Assembly (NCBI RefSeq): GCF_015999245.1
Contig: NZ_JAEAMR010000010.1
Location: 593,574 to 656,735 of the forward strand
Length of the DNA stretch: 63,162 nt
Reading direction: 5' to 3'
Origin: Streptomyces sp. AV19
GTDB taxonomy: Bacteria > Actinomycetota > Actinomycetes > Streptomycetales > Streptomycetaceae
In this document: piece after piece, positions 54,378 through 63,123 of the stretch
Layout: each line of letters begins with the position of its first letter
Position numbering within the stretch: the stretch's first letter is position 1
The notes under the pieces: model-generated
What the model saw: only the letters and a program-made list of their open reading frames with translations
The model's database searches: none
Told to the model about the DNA's origin: nothing
Made by a program: the position numbers and the translations under genes

Positions 54378-54454
54378 GTGTCAAACACCACAGGCACCAA
54401 TGTCCCGGACGCGCCACCTTTTTGGCGGCGCGCACGGCAGGGTGGCACCGGGAC
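54378..54454 (+). promoter_or_regulatory. hairpin-rich leader before the bluB-cobT gene
   Basis: Successive stems ggtg/cacc (54378-54390), gtcccgg/ccgggac (54402-54408 with 54448-54454), and inside it cgcgcc/ggcgcg around a T5 loop. No B12-box of a cobalamin riboswitch is recognisable. It may be a terminator of cobL or an uncharacterised leader. Confidence 0.45.
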
Positions 54455-54545
54455 GGTACGCCAACGTGCCGCGAGACATGGACGCTCGTTCTTGCTATGG
54501 GCGTGAGCGGTTGGAAGGAGCACTACCGATGGGCGAGGGGTACGC

Positions 54546-57500
54546 ATGACCGACACCGGCCGGTTCCCGGGTGAGGGACAGCCGGAGAACGCAGGCGCGA
54601 CACCCGGGCACCCGCTCACCGCGGACGCCGCGGCTCCTGCCGACACCGGAGTCCCGACAGTTCCCACCGTCCCGCCGGCGCCCCAGGCGCCGACGACGGG
54701 ACCCTCCACCTACGCCTTCCTCGCCGACGGGGACGGCACCGACGAGGACGACCTGCTGCTGATGCCGGGCGCCCAGGGCGCCTGGATGGAGCAGCCCGCC
54801 GCCCAGGGCGGCACCCACGAGACCGGCGGCCGGGACACCGGCGCGGCCGTCTTCGAGGAGGTCCGCACCGCGCCGCCGGCGCCCGCCGCGCCCCGTCGGC
54901 CCCTGCACATGGGCCCGCCCGACCCGTCCTCCAACGGCCTCGTGCGCTCGCTGGCCGACCGCGGCCCGGCCGCGCCGCAGCAGCCGGTGGGTTCCCCGGT
55001 CCCGCAGCCGCCGACGGCCGCCCCCGGACCCGAGTACCTGGACGCGCCGCGCGCCGAGGAGCTCCCGCGCCCGGACGGGCCGGTGGCGCAGCCGGGCATA
55101 TGGGACGCCCAGCCGGAGACGCCCGCGGTGCCGGCGGAGGGCCCCGCCGCGGAGCCCGTCGTCGCGTTCGTCCCGCCGCAGAGCACGGGCGCGGCCCCGG
55201 CTCCGGCCGTGACCGACGGCGCGGCTGACGGCCCGTCGGGCGTGGCCCCCGCGGCCGCCCCGGCCCCCGCCGAGCCGGTTCCGGCCGTGCCGGCGCAGCT
55301 CACCCCCGCGGACCACGTCCAGCCGGAGCCCGCGCCGGAGACGGTGCCGCCGGCGCGTACGCCCGCGCCCGAGGAGACGCAGGCTCCTACGGCTCCGGTC
55401 GCTCCGGTGGCTGCGGAGCCGGTTGCCCCGGCCGCGCCCGAGCCCGCTGCTCCTGTCGCTCCTGTGGCCGCTGCTCCTGTGGCCGCCCCCGAAGCGGCCG
55501 TTCCGGTCGCGCCGGAGGCCGCCGCTGCCGTCATCGCCGAGCCCGCCGCTCCCGTTGCTCCGGAGGCCGCTACTCCGGAAGCCGTTGCTCCGGTCGTGGC
55601 CGAGCCGGTCGTCGCGGAGCCCGCCGTCGCCGAGCCGGTCGCTCCCGCCGCGGCGGAGGCCCTCGTCGCCGAGCCCGTCGCTCCGGCACCGGGCGCGCAG
55701 CCGGAGCCCGTGGTCGTGGCCGTGGAGGCGCAGCCGTCCGCGCCCGCCGAGTTGCCCGCGCCCGCTCCTGTGGTCGCGGACGCCGCGCCGGTCGTCGACG
55801 CCGTCGTGCCCGCCGGGACCCCGGCGGAGCCGGCCGCGCCGGTCCCCGCCGAGGCCGCGCCTGCCGCTGTCGCCGCGGCGCCCGCCGAGGTCCAGGCAAC
55901 CGAGGCCCCCGCTGTCGCCGTCGAGGCCCCCGTGGCCGATGCGGTGCCCGCTCCCGGCCCGGAGGCCGTCCGTGCTCCCGAGCCGCAGGCCCAGGTCCCC
56001 GAGGCGCCGACGGCCGCACCCGAGGCCCCTGTTGAGCCGCAGCCCGTCGTGGCGGCCGAGCCGGCCCCGGCCCCCGTCGCCGAACCCGCGCCGCAGCAGG
56101 TCCCCGTGGCCGCCGTGGCGGAAGCCGCGCCCGTTGCGGACGCGCAGGTGTCCGACGTGCCGGCGCCCGCCGCCGTCCAGCCGGAGCCGCAGGCCCCGGC
56201 CGCCGCTCCTGTTCCCGCTCCCGCCGAGACGGAACAGCAGGCGGAACAGCAGGCCGAGCCGGCCCCCGCCGCCGGGAGCGTGCCCGAGCGGCCCGCCGCC
56301 GCGGAGCCGGCGCCGGAGGCCCCCGAGGCCGTCGCGGAGCCCGCAGCCGAGGCGGCCCCGCACCTGGCCCTCGTCGGGGACGAGCCCCCGGCCGCGGAGG
56401 CCGAGCCGGACGGGCCCGCCGCCGAGGCGCCGGCCGAGCCCGTCCTCCCCCTGGGCCCGCCCGCCGACGGCTACGCGGCCGCCGAGCGGGAGGCCGTGCA
56501 CCGGGTCATGCGCGAACGCCGCGACATCCGCAACGGCTTCCGCCCCGACCCCATCCCGCACGACGTCCTGCTGCGCGTCCTGGAGGCCGCGCACACGGCG
56601 CCCAGCGTCGGGCACTCCCAGCCCTGGGACTTCGTCGTCATCCGCTCCGCCGAGACCCGGCAGACGATGCACGAACTGGCCACCCGTCAGCGCGTCGCGT
56701 ACGCCGACTCGCTGCCGAAGGCACGGGCGAAGCAGTTCAAGGAAATGAAGATCGAGGCCATCCTCGACACACCCGTCAACATCGTCGTCACCGCCGACCC
56801 CACGCGGGGCGGCCGGCACACCCTGGGCCGGCACACCCAGCCGCAGATGGCCCCCTACTCGTCGGCCCTCGCCGTCGAGAACCTGTGGCTCGCCGCCCGC
56901 GCCGAGGGCCTCGGCGTCGGCTGGGTCAGCTTCTTCGACGAGCGCGAGATGGTGCGCGAACTCGGCCTCCCCGAGCACCTGGAGGTCGTCGCCTATCTGT
57001 GCGTCGGGTACGTGGACGAGTTCCCGGACGAGCCCGAGCTGATGCAGGCCGGCTGGTCCAAGCGCCGTCCGCTGTCCTGGGTGGTCCACGAGGAGACGTA
57101 CGGCCGCCGCGCGCTGCCCGGCGAGGACCCGCACGACCTGCTCGCCGAGACCCTGCGTGGCATCCGCCCGCTGGACGCCAAGGCGCTCGGCGAGGCGTGG
57201 GAGCGGCAGAAGCGGATGACGAAGCCGTCGGGCGCGCTCGGCATGCTGGAGATCATCTCCGCCCAGCTGTGCGGCCTGTCGCGCAAGTGCCCGCCGCCGA
57301 TCCCGGAGCCGGCCGCCGTCGCGATCTTCGCGGGGGACCACGGCGTGCACGCCCAGGGCGTCACCGCGTGGCCCCAGGAGGTCACCTCGCAGATGGTCGC
57401 CAACTTCCTGGGCGGCGGCGCGGTGTGCAACGCGTTCGCCAACCAGGTCGGTGCCGAGGTCTGCGTCGTGGACGTGGGCGTGGCCGGCGACCTGCCGAGC

Positions 57501-58190
57501 CGGCCCGGTCTGCTGCCGCGGAAGGTCCGCCCGGGCACGGCCGACTTCACCACCGGCCCGGCGATGACCCGCGAGGAGGCGCTGCGCGCCGTCGAGGTGG
57601 GCATCGAGACCGCGCGCGACCTGATCACCGCCGGCAACAAGGCGCTGCTGACGGGCGAGATGGGCATCGCCAACACCACGGTGTCGGCCGCCCTCGTCTC
57701 CGTCTACACCGGCGCGGACCCGGCCGAGGTCACCGGGCGCGGCACCGGCATCAACGACGAGATGCACGCCCGCAAGGTCGACGTGGTCCGCCGGGCGCTG
57801 GAACTGCACCGCCCCGACCCCGAGGACCCGATCGGCGTGCTCGCCGCGGTCGGCGGTCTCGAACACGCCGCGCTCGTCGGCCTGATCCTGGGCGGCGCCT
57901 CGCTGCGCACCCCGGTGATCCTGGACGGCGTCAGCGCCGGCGCGGCCGCCCTCGTGGCCCGCGCCATCGCCCCCGAGGCCCTGGCGGCCTGCATCGCCGG
58001 CCACCGCAGCGCCGAGCCCGGCCACGTCGCGGCCCTCACCAAGCTGGGCCTGCGCCCGCTGGTGGACCTCGACCTGCGCCTGGGCGAGGGCACGGGCGCC
58101 CTGCTGGCCCTGCCGGTGGTGCAGAGCGCGGCGCGGGCGATGCACGAGGTGGCGACGTTCGACAGCGCGGGCGTGGCGGAGAAGGGCTGA
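54546..58190 (+). CDS. cobT: BluB-CobT fusion with giant Ala/Pro-rich N-terminus
   Basis: 1,214 aa. Residues 1 to about 640 are low-complexity Ala/Pro/Glu/Val (repeated APVAPEA-, EPVVAEP-like units), surely disordered. About 641-850 is a BluB-type flavin nitroreductase (RRDIRNGFRPDPIPHDVLLR, APSVGHSQPWDFV, LGVGWVSFFDE) that converts reduced FMN to dimethylbenzimidazole. About 862-1214 is CobT (AAVAIFAGDHGVHAQGVTAW, GEMGIANTTVSAAL, GGLEHAALVGLILGGA), joining that base to nicotinate mononucleotide ribose phosphate. The fusion thus couples making and activating the lower ligand of B12. MTDTG at 54546 follows GGGCGAGGGG. Confidence 0.9.
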   Translation: MTDTGRFPGEGQPENAGATPGHPLTADAAAPADTGVPTVPTVPPAPQAPTTGPSTYAFLADGDGTDEDDLLLMPGAQGAWMEQPAAQGGTHETGGRDTGAAVFEEVRTAPPAPAAPRRPLHMGPPDPSSNGLVRSLADRGPAAPQQPVGSPVPQPPTAAPGPEYLDAPRAEELPRPDGPVAQPGIWDAQPETPAVPAEGPAAEPVVAFVPPQSTGAAPAPAVTDGAADGPSGVAPAAAPAPAEPVPAVPAQLTPADHVQPEPAPETVPPARTPAPEETQAPTAPVAPVAAEPVAPAAPEPAAPVAPVAAAPVAAPEAAVPVAPEAAAAVIAEPAAPVAPEAATPEAVAPVVAEPVVAEPAVAEPVAPAAAEALVAEPVAPAPGAQPEPVVVAVEAQPSAPAELPAPAPVVADAAPVVDAVVPAGTPAEPAAPVPAEAAPAAVAAAPAEVQATEAPAVAVEAPVADAVPAPGPEAVRAPEPQAQVPEAPTAAPEAPVEPQPVVAAEPAPAPVAEPAPQQVPVAAVAEAAPVADAQVSDVPAPAAVQPEPQAPAAAPVPAPAETEQQAEQQAEPAPAAGSVPERPAAAEPAPEAPEAVAEPAAEAAPHLALVGDEPPAAEAEPDGPAAEAPAEPVLPLGPPADGYAAAEREAVHRVMRERRDIRNGFRPDPIPHDVLLRVLEAAHTAPSVGHSQPWDFVVIRSAETRQTMHELATRQRVAYADSLPKARAKQFKEMKIEAILDTPVNIVVTADPTRGGRHTLGRHTQPQMAPYSSALAVENLWLAARAEGLGVGWVSFFDEREMVRELGLPEHLEVVAYLCVGYVDEFPDEPELMQAGWSKRRPLSWVVHEETYGRRALPGEDPHDLLAETLRGIRPLDAKALGEAWERQKRMTKPSGALGMLEIISAQLCGLSRKCPPPIPEPAAVAIFAGDHGVHAQGVTAWPQEVTSQMVANFLGGGAVCNAFANQVGAEVCVVDVGVAGDLPSRPGLLPRKVRPGTADFTTGPAMTREEALRAVEVGIETARDLITAGNKALLTGEMGIANTTVSAALVSVYTGADPAEVTGRGTGINDEMHARKVDVVRRALELHRPDPEDPIGVLAAVGGLEHAALVGLILGGASLRTPVILDGVSAGAAALVARAIAPEALAACIAGHRSAEPGHVAALTKLGLRPLVDLDLRLGEGTGALLALPVVQSAARAMHEVATFDSAGVAEKG

Positions 58191-58204
58191 CGTCCGGTGG
58201 CGGG

Positions 58205-58600
58205 GCGGGGGTTTTCTTTCCCCACCCCGCCCTTTCACCGTTTCCTCGGGGGCTGCGCCCCCCGGGGACCCGAACCGCCCTCCGGGCGCTCGTCCTCGAA
58301 CGCCGGACAGGCTGATATCAGCCCGTCCGGCGTTCGAGGACGAGCGGCGGAGCCGCAATCCAGCCCGTCCGGCTTGAGGACAACCGCGCGGAGCGCGGTC
58401 CAGGCCCTTGGCCGCAGCCCCGAATCCAGCCCGTCCGGCGTTTGAGGACGAACGCGGCGCAGCCGCGTTGCGGGGGCGCAGGGGGGCGAAGCCCCCGCAC
58501 CACCGCGCGGAGCGCGGTGCCGGGCCGAGGGGCGGAGCCCCGGAAGAAACGGTGAAAGGGCGGGCCGGGGGCACTCCACCCCACCACCCCGCCCCCGTAA
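58205..58600. repeat. compound array of the palindromic intergenic repeat
   Basis: One near-perfect palindrome (58291-58314 with 58319-58342, one mismatch, loop atat) is followed by two further right half-sites (58361-58381 and 58427-58449), linked by gcggcggagccgc and ccgcgcggagcgcgg modules. It is flanked by 'ccccgccctttcaccgtttc' and 'gaaacggtgaaagggcggg', so the whole block is itself an inverted repeat. There is no coding gene in 58191-58716. Confidence 0.9.
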
Positions 58601-58716
58601 GGTGTTCCCGGGGGCGAACCACCCCCTGACCAGCCGCTCCACCGCCGCAGCGGCCACAGACCCAGCAGCAGAACCCCGCACCCACACGCCCCCCGCACGA
58701 GGAGAGCCGCACCCCC

Positions 58717-59946
58717 ATGGCCGAGCAGCCCCCCGCCCTCGCCGCCTACCCCGTCGGACTGCGGCTCGCCGGCCGCCGCGTCGTCGTCCTCGGCGGCGGC
58801 CAGGTCGCCCAGCGCCGCCTCCCGGCACTGATAGCGACCGGCGCCGACGTCGTCCTCGTCTCGCCGTCCGCCACCCCCTCCGTGGAGGCCATGGCCGAGG
58901 CCGGCGAACTGCGCTGGGAGCGCCGCCGCTACCGCGAGGGCGACCTGGACGGCGCCTGGTACGCCCTGATCACCACAGACGACCCCGAAGCCAACCGCAC
59001 CGCCTCCGCCGAGGCCGAGGCCCGCCGCGTCTGGGCGGTCCGCAGCGACGACGCCGAGGCCGCGACCGCCTGGACCCCGGCCACCGGCCGCAGCGAGGGC
59101 GTGACCGTCGCCGTGCTCACCGGCCAGGACCCGCGCCGCTCCGCCGCCGTGCGCGACGCCGTCGTCGAGGGCCTGCGCGACGGCACGATCGCCGCCCCGC
59201 ACCACCGCGAACGCGCCGTGCGCCCCGGCAGCGTCGCCCTCGTCGGCGGCGGCCCCGGCGACCCCGACCTGATCACCGTGCGCGGCCGCCGGCTGCTCGC
59301 CGAGGCCGACGTGGTCATCGCCGACCGGCTCGGCCCGCGCGACCTGCTCGACGAACTCCCGCCGCACGTCGAGGTCATCGACGCGGCGAAGATCCCCTAT
59401 GGCCGCTTCATGGCCCAGGAGGCGATCAACGCGGCGCTGATCGAGCACGCCAAGGCCGGCAAGGCCGTCGTCCGCCTCAAGGGCGGCGACCCGTTCGTCT
59501 TCGGCCGCGGCAAGGAGGAGGCCGAGGCGCTGGCCGAGCACGGCATCCCCGTCACGGTCGTCCCCGGCATCTCCAGCTCCATCAGCGTCCCGGGCGCCGC
59601 CGGAATCCCCGTCACCCACCGCGGCGTGGCCCACGAGTTCACCGTCCTCAGCGGCCACGTCGCCCCCGACGACCCGCGCTCCCTGGTCGACTGGGAGGCC
59701 GTCGCCAAGCTCCGCGGCACCCTCGTCCTCCTCATGTCGGTGGAGAAGATCGGTGCCATCGCCGAGACCCTCGTCCGCCACGGGCGGTCCGCAGGCACCC
59801 CGGTCGCGGTGATCCAGGAAGGCACCACCGCCGCCCAGCGCCGCGTCGACGCGACGCTGGCCACGGTGGGGGAGCGGGTGCTGGCCGAAGGCATACGCCC
59901 GCCCGCCGTCATCGTCATCGGCGACGTCGTGGCCATCGGCCACTGA
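58717..59946 (+). CDS. cysG: CysG-type siroheme synthase/uroporphyrinogen-III C-methyltransferase
   Basis: 409 aa. The N-terminal about 150 residues form the Met8p-like NAD-dependent precorrin-2 dehydrogenase/ferrochelatase (RRVVVLGGGQVAQRRLPAL). The C-terminal SUMT domain has VALVGGGPGDPDLITVRGRRLL, KIPYGRFMAQEAIN, VVRLKGGDPFVFGRGKEE and VVPGISSSISVPGAAGIPVTHR. It makes precorrin-2 for cobalamin and siroheme. A CGAGGAGAG site precedes the ATG. The central phosphoserine/His segment of CysG is short, so the chelatase activity is uncertain. Confidence 0.9.
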   Translation: MAEQPPALAAYPVGLRLAGRRVVVLGGGQVAQRRLPALIATGADVVLVSPSATPSVEAMAEAGELRWERRRYREGDLDGAWYALITTDDPEANRTASAEAEARRVWAVRSDDAEAATAWTPATGRSEGVTVAVLTGQDPRRSAAVRDAVVEGLRDGTIAAPHHRERAVRPGSVALVGGGPGDPDLITVRGRRLLAEADVVIADRLGPRDLLDELPPHVEVIDAAKIPYGRFMAQEAINAALIEHAKAGKAVVRLKGGDPFVFGRGKEEAEALAEHGIPVTVVPGISSSISVPGAAGIPVTHRGVAHEFTVLSGHVAPDDPRSLVDWEAVAKLRGTLVLLMSVEKIGAIAETLVRHGRSAGTPVAVIQEGTTAAQRRVDATLATVGERVLAEGIRPPAVIVIGDVVAIGH

Positions 59947-60009
59947 TTCCCACATCCCGCAAGAGCGCCGCCGACTCCCGCATCCCACCAGAGCAAGGCA
60001 GTTCACCCC

Positions 60010-60837
60010 ATGGCCCCCCTAGCTGAGATCATCACCATCGACGACCCCGACGACCCCCGGCTGACCGACTACACCGGCCTGACCGACGTCGAGCTGCGCC
60101 GCCGCCGCGAGCCGGCCGAGGGGCTGTTCATCGCCGAGGGCGAGAAGGTCGTCCGCCGGGCCCTGCAGGCCGGCTACGGGATGCGCTCGATGCTGCTCAC
60201 CCCCAAGTGGGCGGACGTCATGCGCGACGTCATCGACGCGTCCGACGCGCCCGTCTACGTCGTGAGCCCCGACCTCGCCGAGCGTGTGACGGGCTATCAC
60301 GTGCACCGCGGCGCCCTCGCCTCCATGCGGCGCTCCCCGCTGCCGGACGCCGCCGGCCTGCTGCGCACCGCGCGCCGCATCGCCGTCATGGAGGCCGTGA
60401 ACGACCACACCAACATCGGCGCCATCTTCCGCAGCGCCGCCGCCCTGGGCATGGACGCCGTCCTGCTCTCCCCGGACTGCGCCGACCCCCTCTACCGGCG
60501 GTCGGTCAAAGTCTCCATGGGCGCCGTCTTCTCCGTCCCCTACGCCCGCCTGGAGAGCTGGCCGCAGGACCTGGAGACGCTCCGGTCGGCGGGCTTCCGG
60601 GTGCTGGCCCTGACCCCGGACGAGAAGGCCGTCCCCCTGGAGGAGGCCGCCCCGCACCGCATGGACCGGGTCGCCCTGATGCTCGGCGCGGAGGGCACCG
60701 GACTGTCCGCCAAGGCCCTGCGGGCGGCGGACGAATGGGTGCGGATCCCCATGGCCCACGGCGTGGACTCGCTCAACGTCGGCGCGGCGGCCGCCGTCGC
60801 GTTCTACGCGGTGGCGGCGGGACGCGCGCAGGACTGA
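60010..60837 (+). CDS. TrmH/SpoU-family RNA 2'-O-methyltransferase
   Basis: 275 aa. The N-terminal substrate-binding part (GLFIAEGEKVVRRALQAGY) is followed by the SPOUT knot domain with its three motifs: NDHTNIGAIFRSAAALGMD, LMLGAEGTGLS and IPMAHGVDSLNVGAAAAVAFY. It should methylate a tRNA or rRNA ribose; the exact nucleotide cannot be told. It lies 63 bp after cysG. Its last 34 bp overlap the 3' end of the convergent kinase gene. Confidence 0.9.
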   Translation: MAPLAEIITIDDPDDPRLTDYTGLTDVELRRRREPAEGLFIAEGEKVVRRALQAGYGMRSMLLTPKWADVMRDVIDASDAPVYVVSPDLAERVTGYHVHRGALASMRRSPLPDAAGLLRTARRIAVMEAVNDHTNIGAIFRSAAALGMDAVLLSPDCADPLYRRSVKVSMGAVFSVPYARLESWPQDLETLRSAGFRVLALTPDEKAVPLEEAAPHRMDRVALMLGAEGTGLSAKALRAADEWVRIPMAHGVDSLNVGAAAAVAFYAVAAGRAQD

Positions 60838-62036
60838 GGGGCGGTCGCGCAGGGCCGCTCCAGCCCCTCGGACTTCTTGGGCCCGTCGCAGCCCTGCGCC
60901 GCTGCGATGCCCAGCGCGACCAGCAGCGTCACCACGACGAAGACGATCAGCCGCTGGCGCAGCAGCCGCGGGTCCGGGCGCCGCGCGCCCGTGCCCTGCC
61001 CGGGACGGGTGCCCGGCCGCACGGGCTTCTTCTGCCCCGGGCGGCGCTTGGGCCCCACGGGGCGCGGCGGCGCGGGCTGACGGGCCGTGGGGGCGACCCC
61101 GGCGGACGGCCGGGGCTCGGTGGACTGCTGCGCGTACTCCGCGGGCCGGCGGCCCGACGGCCGCTCCGGCTCCCGGCGCGGCGGCACCCGGCGGGGCCCG
61201 TCCGTCCCGTGCGCCTCGCGCGCCGCGATCTCCTTGAGCCGCAGCGACAGCTGGAGCGTGCTGGGCCGCTCCTCCGGGTCCTTGGCCAGGCACGCCAGGA
61301 TCAGCGGGGCGAGGGCGTCCGGAACGCCCATCAGCTGCGGCTCCTCGTGCACCACGCGGTAGAGCATGACCTCCGAACTGCCCTGCCCGAAGGGGGAGTC
61401 CGCGGTCGAGGCGTAGGCGAGGGTGGCGCCCAGCGCGAAGACGTCCGTCGCGGGCGTCACGGCCGCGCCCCGCACCTGCTCCGGCGCCAGGAAACCCGGC
61501 GAGCCGACGGCCGTGCCGACGTGCGTCAGGGTGCTCGCCCCGGTCGCCCAGGCGATGCCGAAGTCGATGATCCGCGGACCCTTGGGGGAGAGCAGGATGT
61601 TCGACGGCTTGAGGTCGCGGTGGACCACCCCCGCGTCGTGCACCGCCAGCAGCCCCTCGGCCAACGCCGCGCCGATGGACGCGGTCTGAGCCGCCGACAG
61701 GGGACCCTCCTCGGTCACCTTGTCGTGCAGCGAGGGCCCCGGTACGTACTGCGTCGCGAACCACGGCCGCTCCGCGTCCAGATCCGCGGCCACCAGCCGG
61801 GCCGTGCAGCCGCCGCGGATGCGCCGGGCCGCCGACACCTCGCGGGCGAACCGCGAGCGGAACTCCTCGTCCTCGGCGAGGTCCGGCCGGATCACCTTCA
61901 GCGCCACCCGCTGGCCGCGCTTGTCCGAGCCCAGGTACACCACGCCCATGCCGCCGGCGCCCAGCCGGCGGTGGAGCCGGAACGAGCCGACGACACGCGG
62001 GTCCTCGCGCCGGAGCCGCATCATCGTCATCTTCAT
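60804..62036 (-). CDS. Ser/Thr protein kinase (PknB-like), single-pass membrane
   Basis: 410 aa. Hanks-type kinase domain at about 17-270: glycine loop GAGGMGVVYLG, Lys in VALKVI, HRDLKPSNILL, DFGIA and GSPGFLAPEQ. A Pro/Arg-rich juxtamembrane linker follows, then one membrane helix (IVFVVVTLLVALGIAAA near residue 375) and a short outside tail with two Cys. No PASTA or other sensor domain is present. The ATG at 62036 (MKMTMMRLRRED) is preferred. The target is unknown. Confidence 0.9.
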   Translation of the reverse strand: MKMTMMRLRREDPRVVGSFRLHRRLGAGGMGVVYLGSDKRGQRVALKVIRPDLAEDEEFRSRFAREVSAARRIRGGCTARLVAADLDAERPWFATQYVPGPSLHDKVTEEGPLSAAQTASIGAALAEGLLAVHDAGVVHRDLKPSNILLSPKGPRIIDFGIAWATGASTLTHVGTAVGSPGFLAPEQVRGAAVTPATDVFALGATLAYASTADSPFGQGSSEVMLYRVVHEEPQLMGVPDALAPLILACLAKDPEERPSTLQLSLRLKEIAAREAHGTDGPRRVPPRREPERPSGRRPAEYAQQSTEPRPSAGVAPTARQPAPPRPVGPKRRPGQKKPVRPGTRPGQGTGARRPDPRLLRQRLIVFVVVTLLVALGIAAAQGCDGPKKSEGLERPCATAPQSCARPAATA

Positions 62037-62616
62037 CCCCGCTGCCGGTCCTGCTGACGAGCCACAGCTTACGGATAGACGGGCGGCGGCGCTGCGAGGC
62101 CGCGCATGCGTCGGCGAGACGATTGCGGGCGGCGGACGCGGCCCCGCTCGGGCCGCACCGCGTCCGCGCCGCCGCCGGGCCGGGCGCCCGCCTCGTCCCC
62201 AAGGGGCCCGTTCCGCAGGGGGATTGACGGTGCGACGGACCGTCGCCCCGGGGCGATCTTGAACCCCGGGCTCCGGCCCCGGACACCTGACGCGGCGTCC
62301 GGCGGACACCGCCGGGGGAGCGCGGGGACGGCGCACGGGAGCGCGGCGGAAGTGATCGAAGTCACCCTGGGACGTCCCCTCGGGGAAGACCCGGGGTCCC
62401 GGCGCGCCCTTCTCCACCCAGAGGAGTACCCGCCCCCTCCGGCCTCCTCCTCGGGAAGGCGCCGCAAGGGGTACGCGGGCATGACGCCCCGGGACCGCCC
62501 CGCCGCCTACCGTTGAGGCCGTGCGGCGGGCCCATCACTCGTCCCCCGAGGTCGGGGCCCGCCGCCGCCGACTTCGCAGCACCGGCCGGGCGGCCGGGAC
62601 GGGTGGGAGAAGAGTG
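62037..62616. other. 580-bp gap without a recognisable gene
   Basis: This is the divergent interval between the kinase and a small membrane protein. It is G/C-rich, with no open frame of convincing composition and no clear palindrome or known motif. It must contain the promoters of both genes, but I cannot place them. Confidence 0.5.
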
Positions 62617-62820
62617 ATGGAGCAGGCGGGACGAGGGACGGTCCGGGCACGGAGCCACCGCGCCACCGACGTCTTCGGCGACCGCCCCTCCGGCACCCGG
62701 CACCCCCTGGTCGCCCTGGCCATGGTGCTGCCCGTGGCGGCCGTGCTGGCCGTCGTCTTCGGCGGTTGGGACACCGTCGTCACGCAAGCGTCGTCCGTGG
62801 CCGGAATGCTGGGGCGCTGA
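62617..62820 (+). CDS. small single-pass membrane protein, unknown
   Basis: 67 aa from the ATG at 62617 (GGGAGA upstream); an in-frame GTG at 62521 is less likely. A basic N-terminus is followed by one hydrophobic helix (LVALAMVLPVAAVLAVVFGGW). There is no recognised domain. A perfect hairpin follows 84 bp after the stop. Confidence 0.6.
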   Translation: MEQAGRGTVRARSHRATDVFGDRPSGTRHPLVALAMVLPVAAVLAVVFGGWDTVVTQASSVAGMLGR

Positions 62821-62903
62821 GCGCCCCGGACCCGGGAGAGCGGCCCGGGTCGGGGACGAGCCGGTCAACAACCCCGTGGGGACGGGGGTGCGGCGGACGG
62901 CAT

Positions 62904-62939
62904 GACGGGCCGGGCACCTGGGGAGGTGCCCGGCCCGTC
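62904..62939. terminator. perfect 16-bp hairpin
   Basis: gacgggccgggcacct at 62904-62919 pairs with 62924-62939, loop gggg. It probably ends the small membrane protein transcript, and perhaps also limits the opposing tRNA transcript. Confidence 0.75.
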
Positions 62940-62980
62940 GTACATCTCGTGGGCCGCGTATCTCGTGGACCGTGGGAAAA

Positions 62981-63020
62981 CGGCCGAGGGGCCGGAGCCG
63001 AAGCCCCGGCCCCTCGGCCG
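62981..63020 (-). terminator. terminator after tRNA-Val
   Basis: cggccgaggggccgg at 62981-62995 pairs exactly with 63006-63020. It begins a few bases 3' of the minus-strand tRNA-Val gene. Confidence 0.75.
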
Positions 63021-63026
63021 AACGTG

Positions 63027-63098
63027 TGCGCGATACTGGGATTGAACCAGTGACCTCTTCCGTGTCAGGGAAGCGCTCTCCCGCTGAGCTAATCGCGC
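63027..63098 (-). tRNA. tRNA-Val (anticodon GAC)
   Basis: The 72-nt minus-strand gene has acceptor GCGCGAT paired with ATCGCGC and an A discriminator. The D-arm is AGCTCAGCGGGAGAGC, the anticodon loop reads CTGACAC with anticodon GAC, and the T-arm is GGTTCAATCC. CCA is not encoded. Confidence 0.95.
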
Positions 63099-63123
63099 GG
63101 GCAGGACCCGTGTGGATCCCGAG

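Noticed and set aside
54326..54545. Cobalamin riboswitch before cobT
   Set aside because: The B12-box consensus is not visible in the leader.
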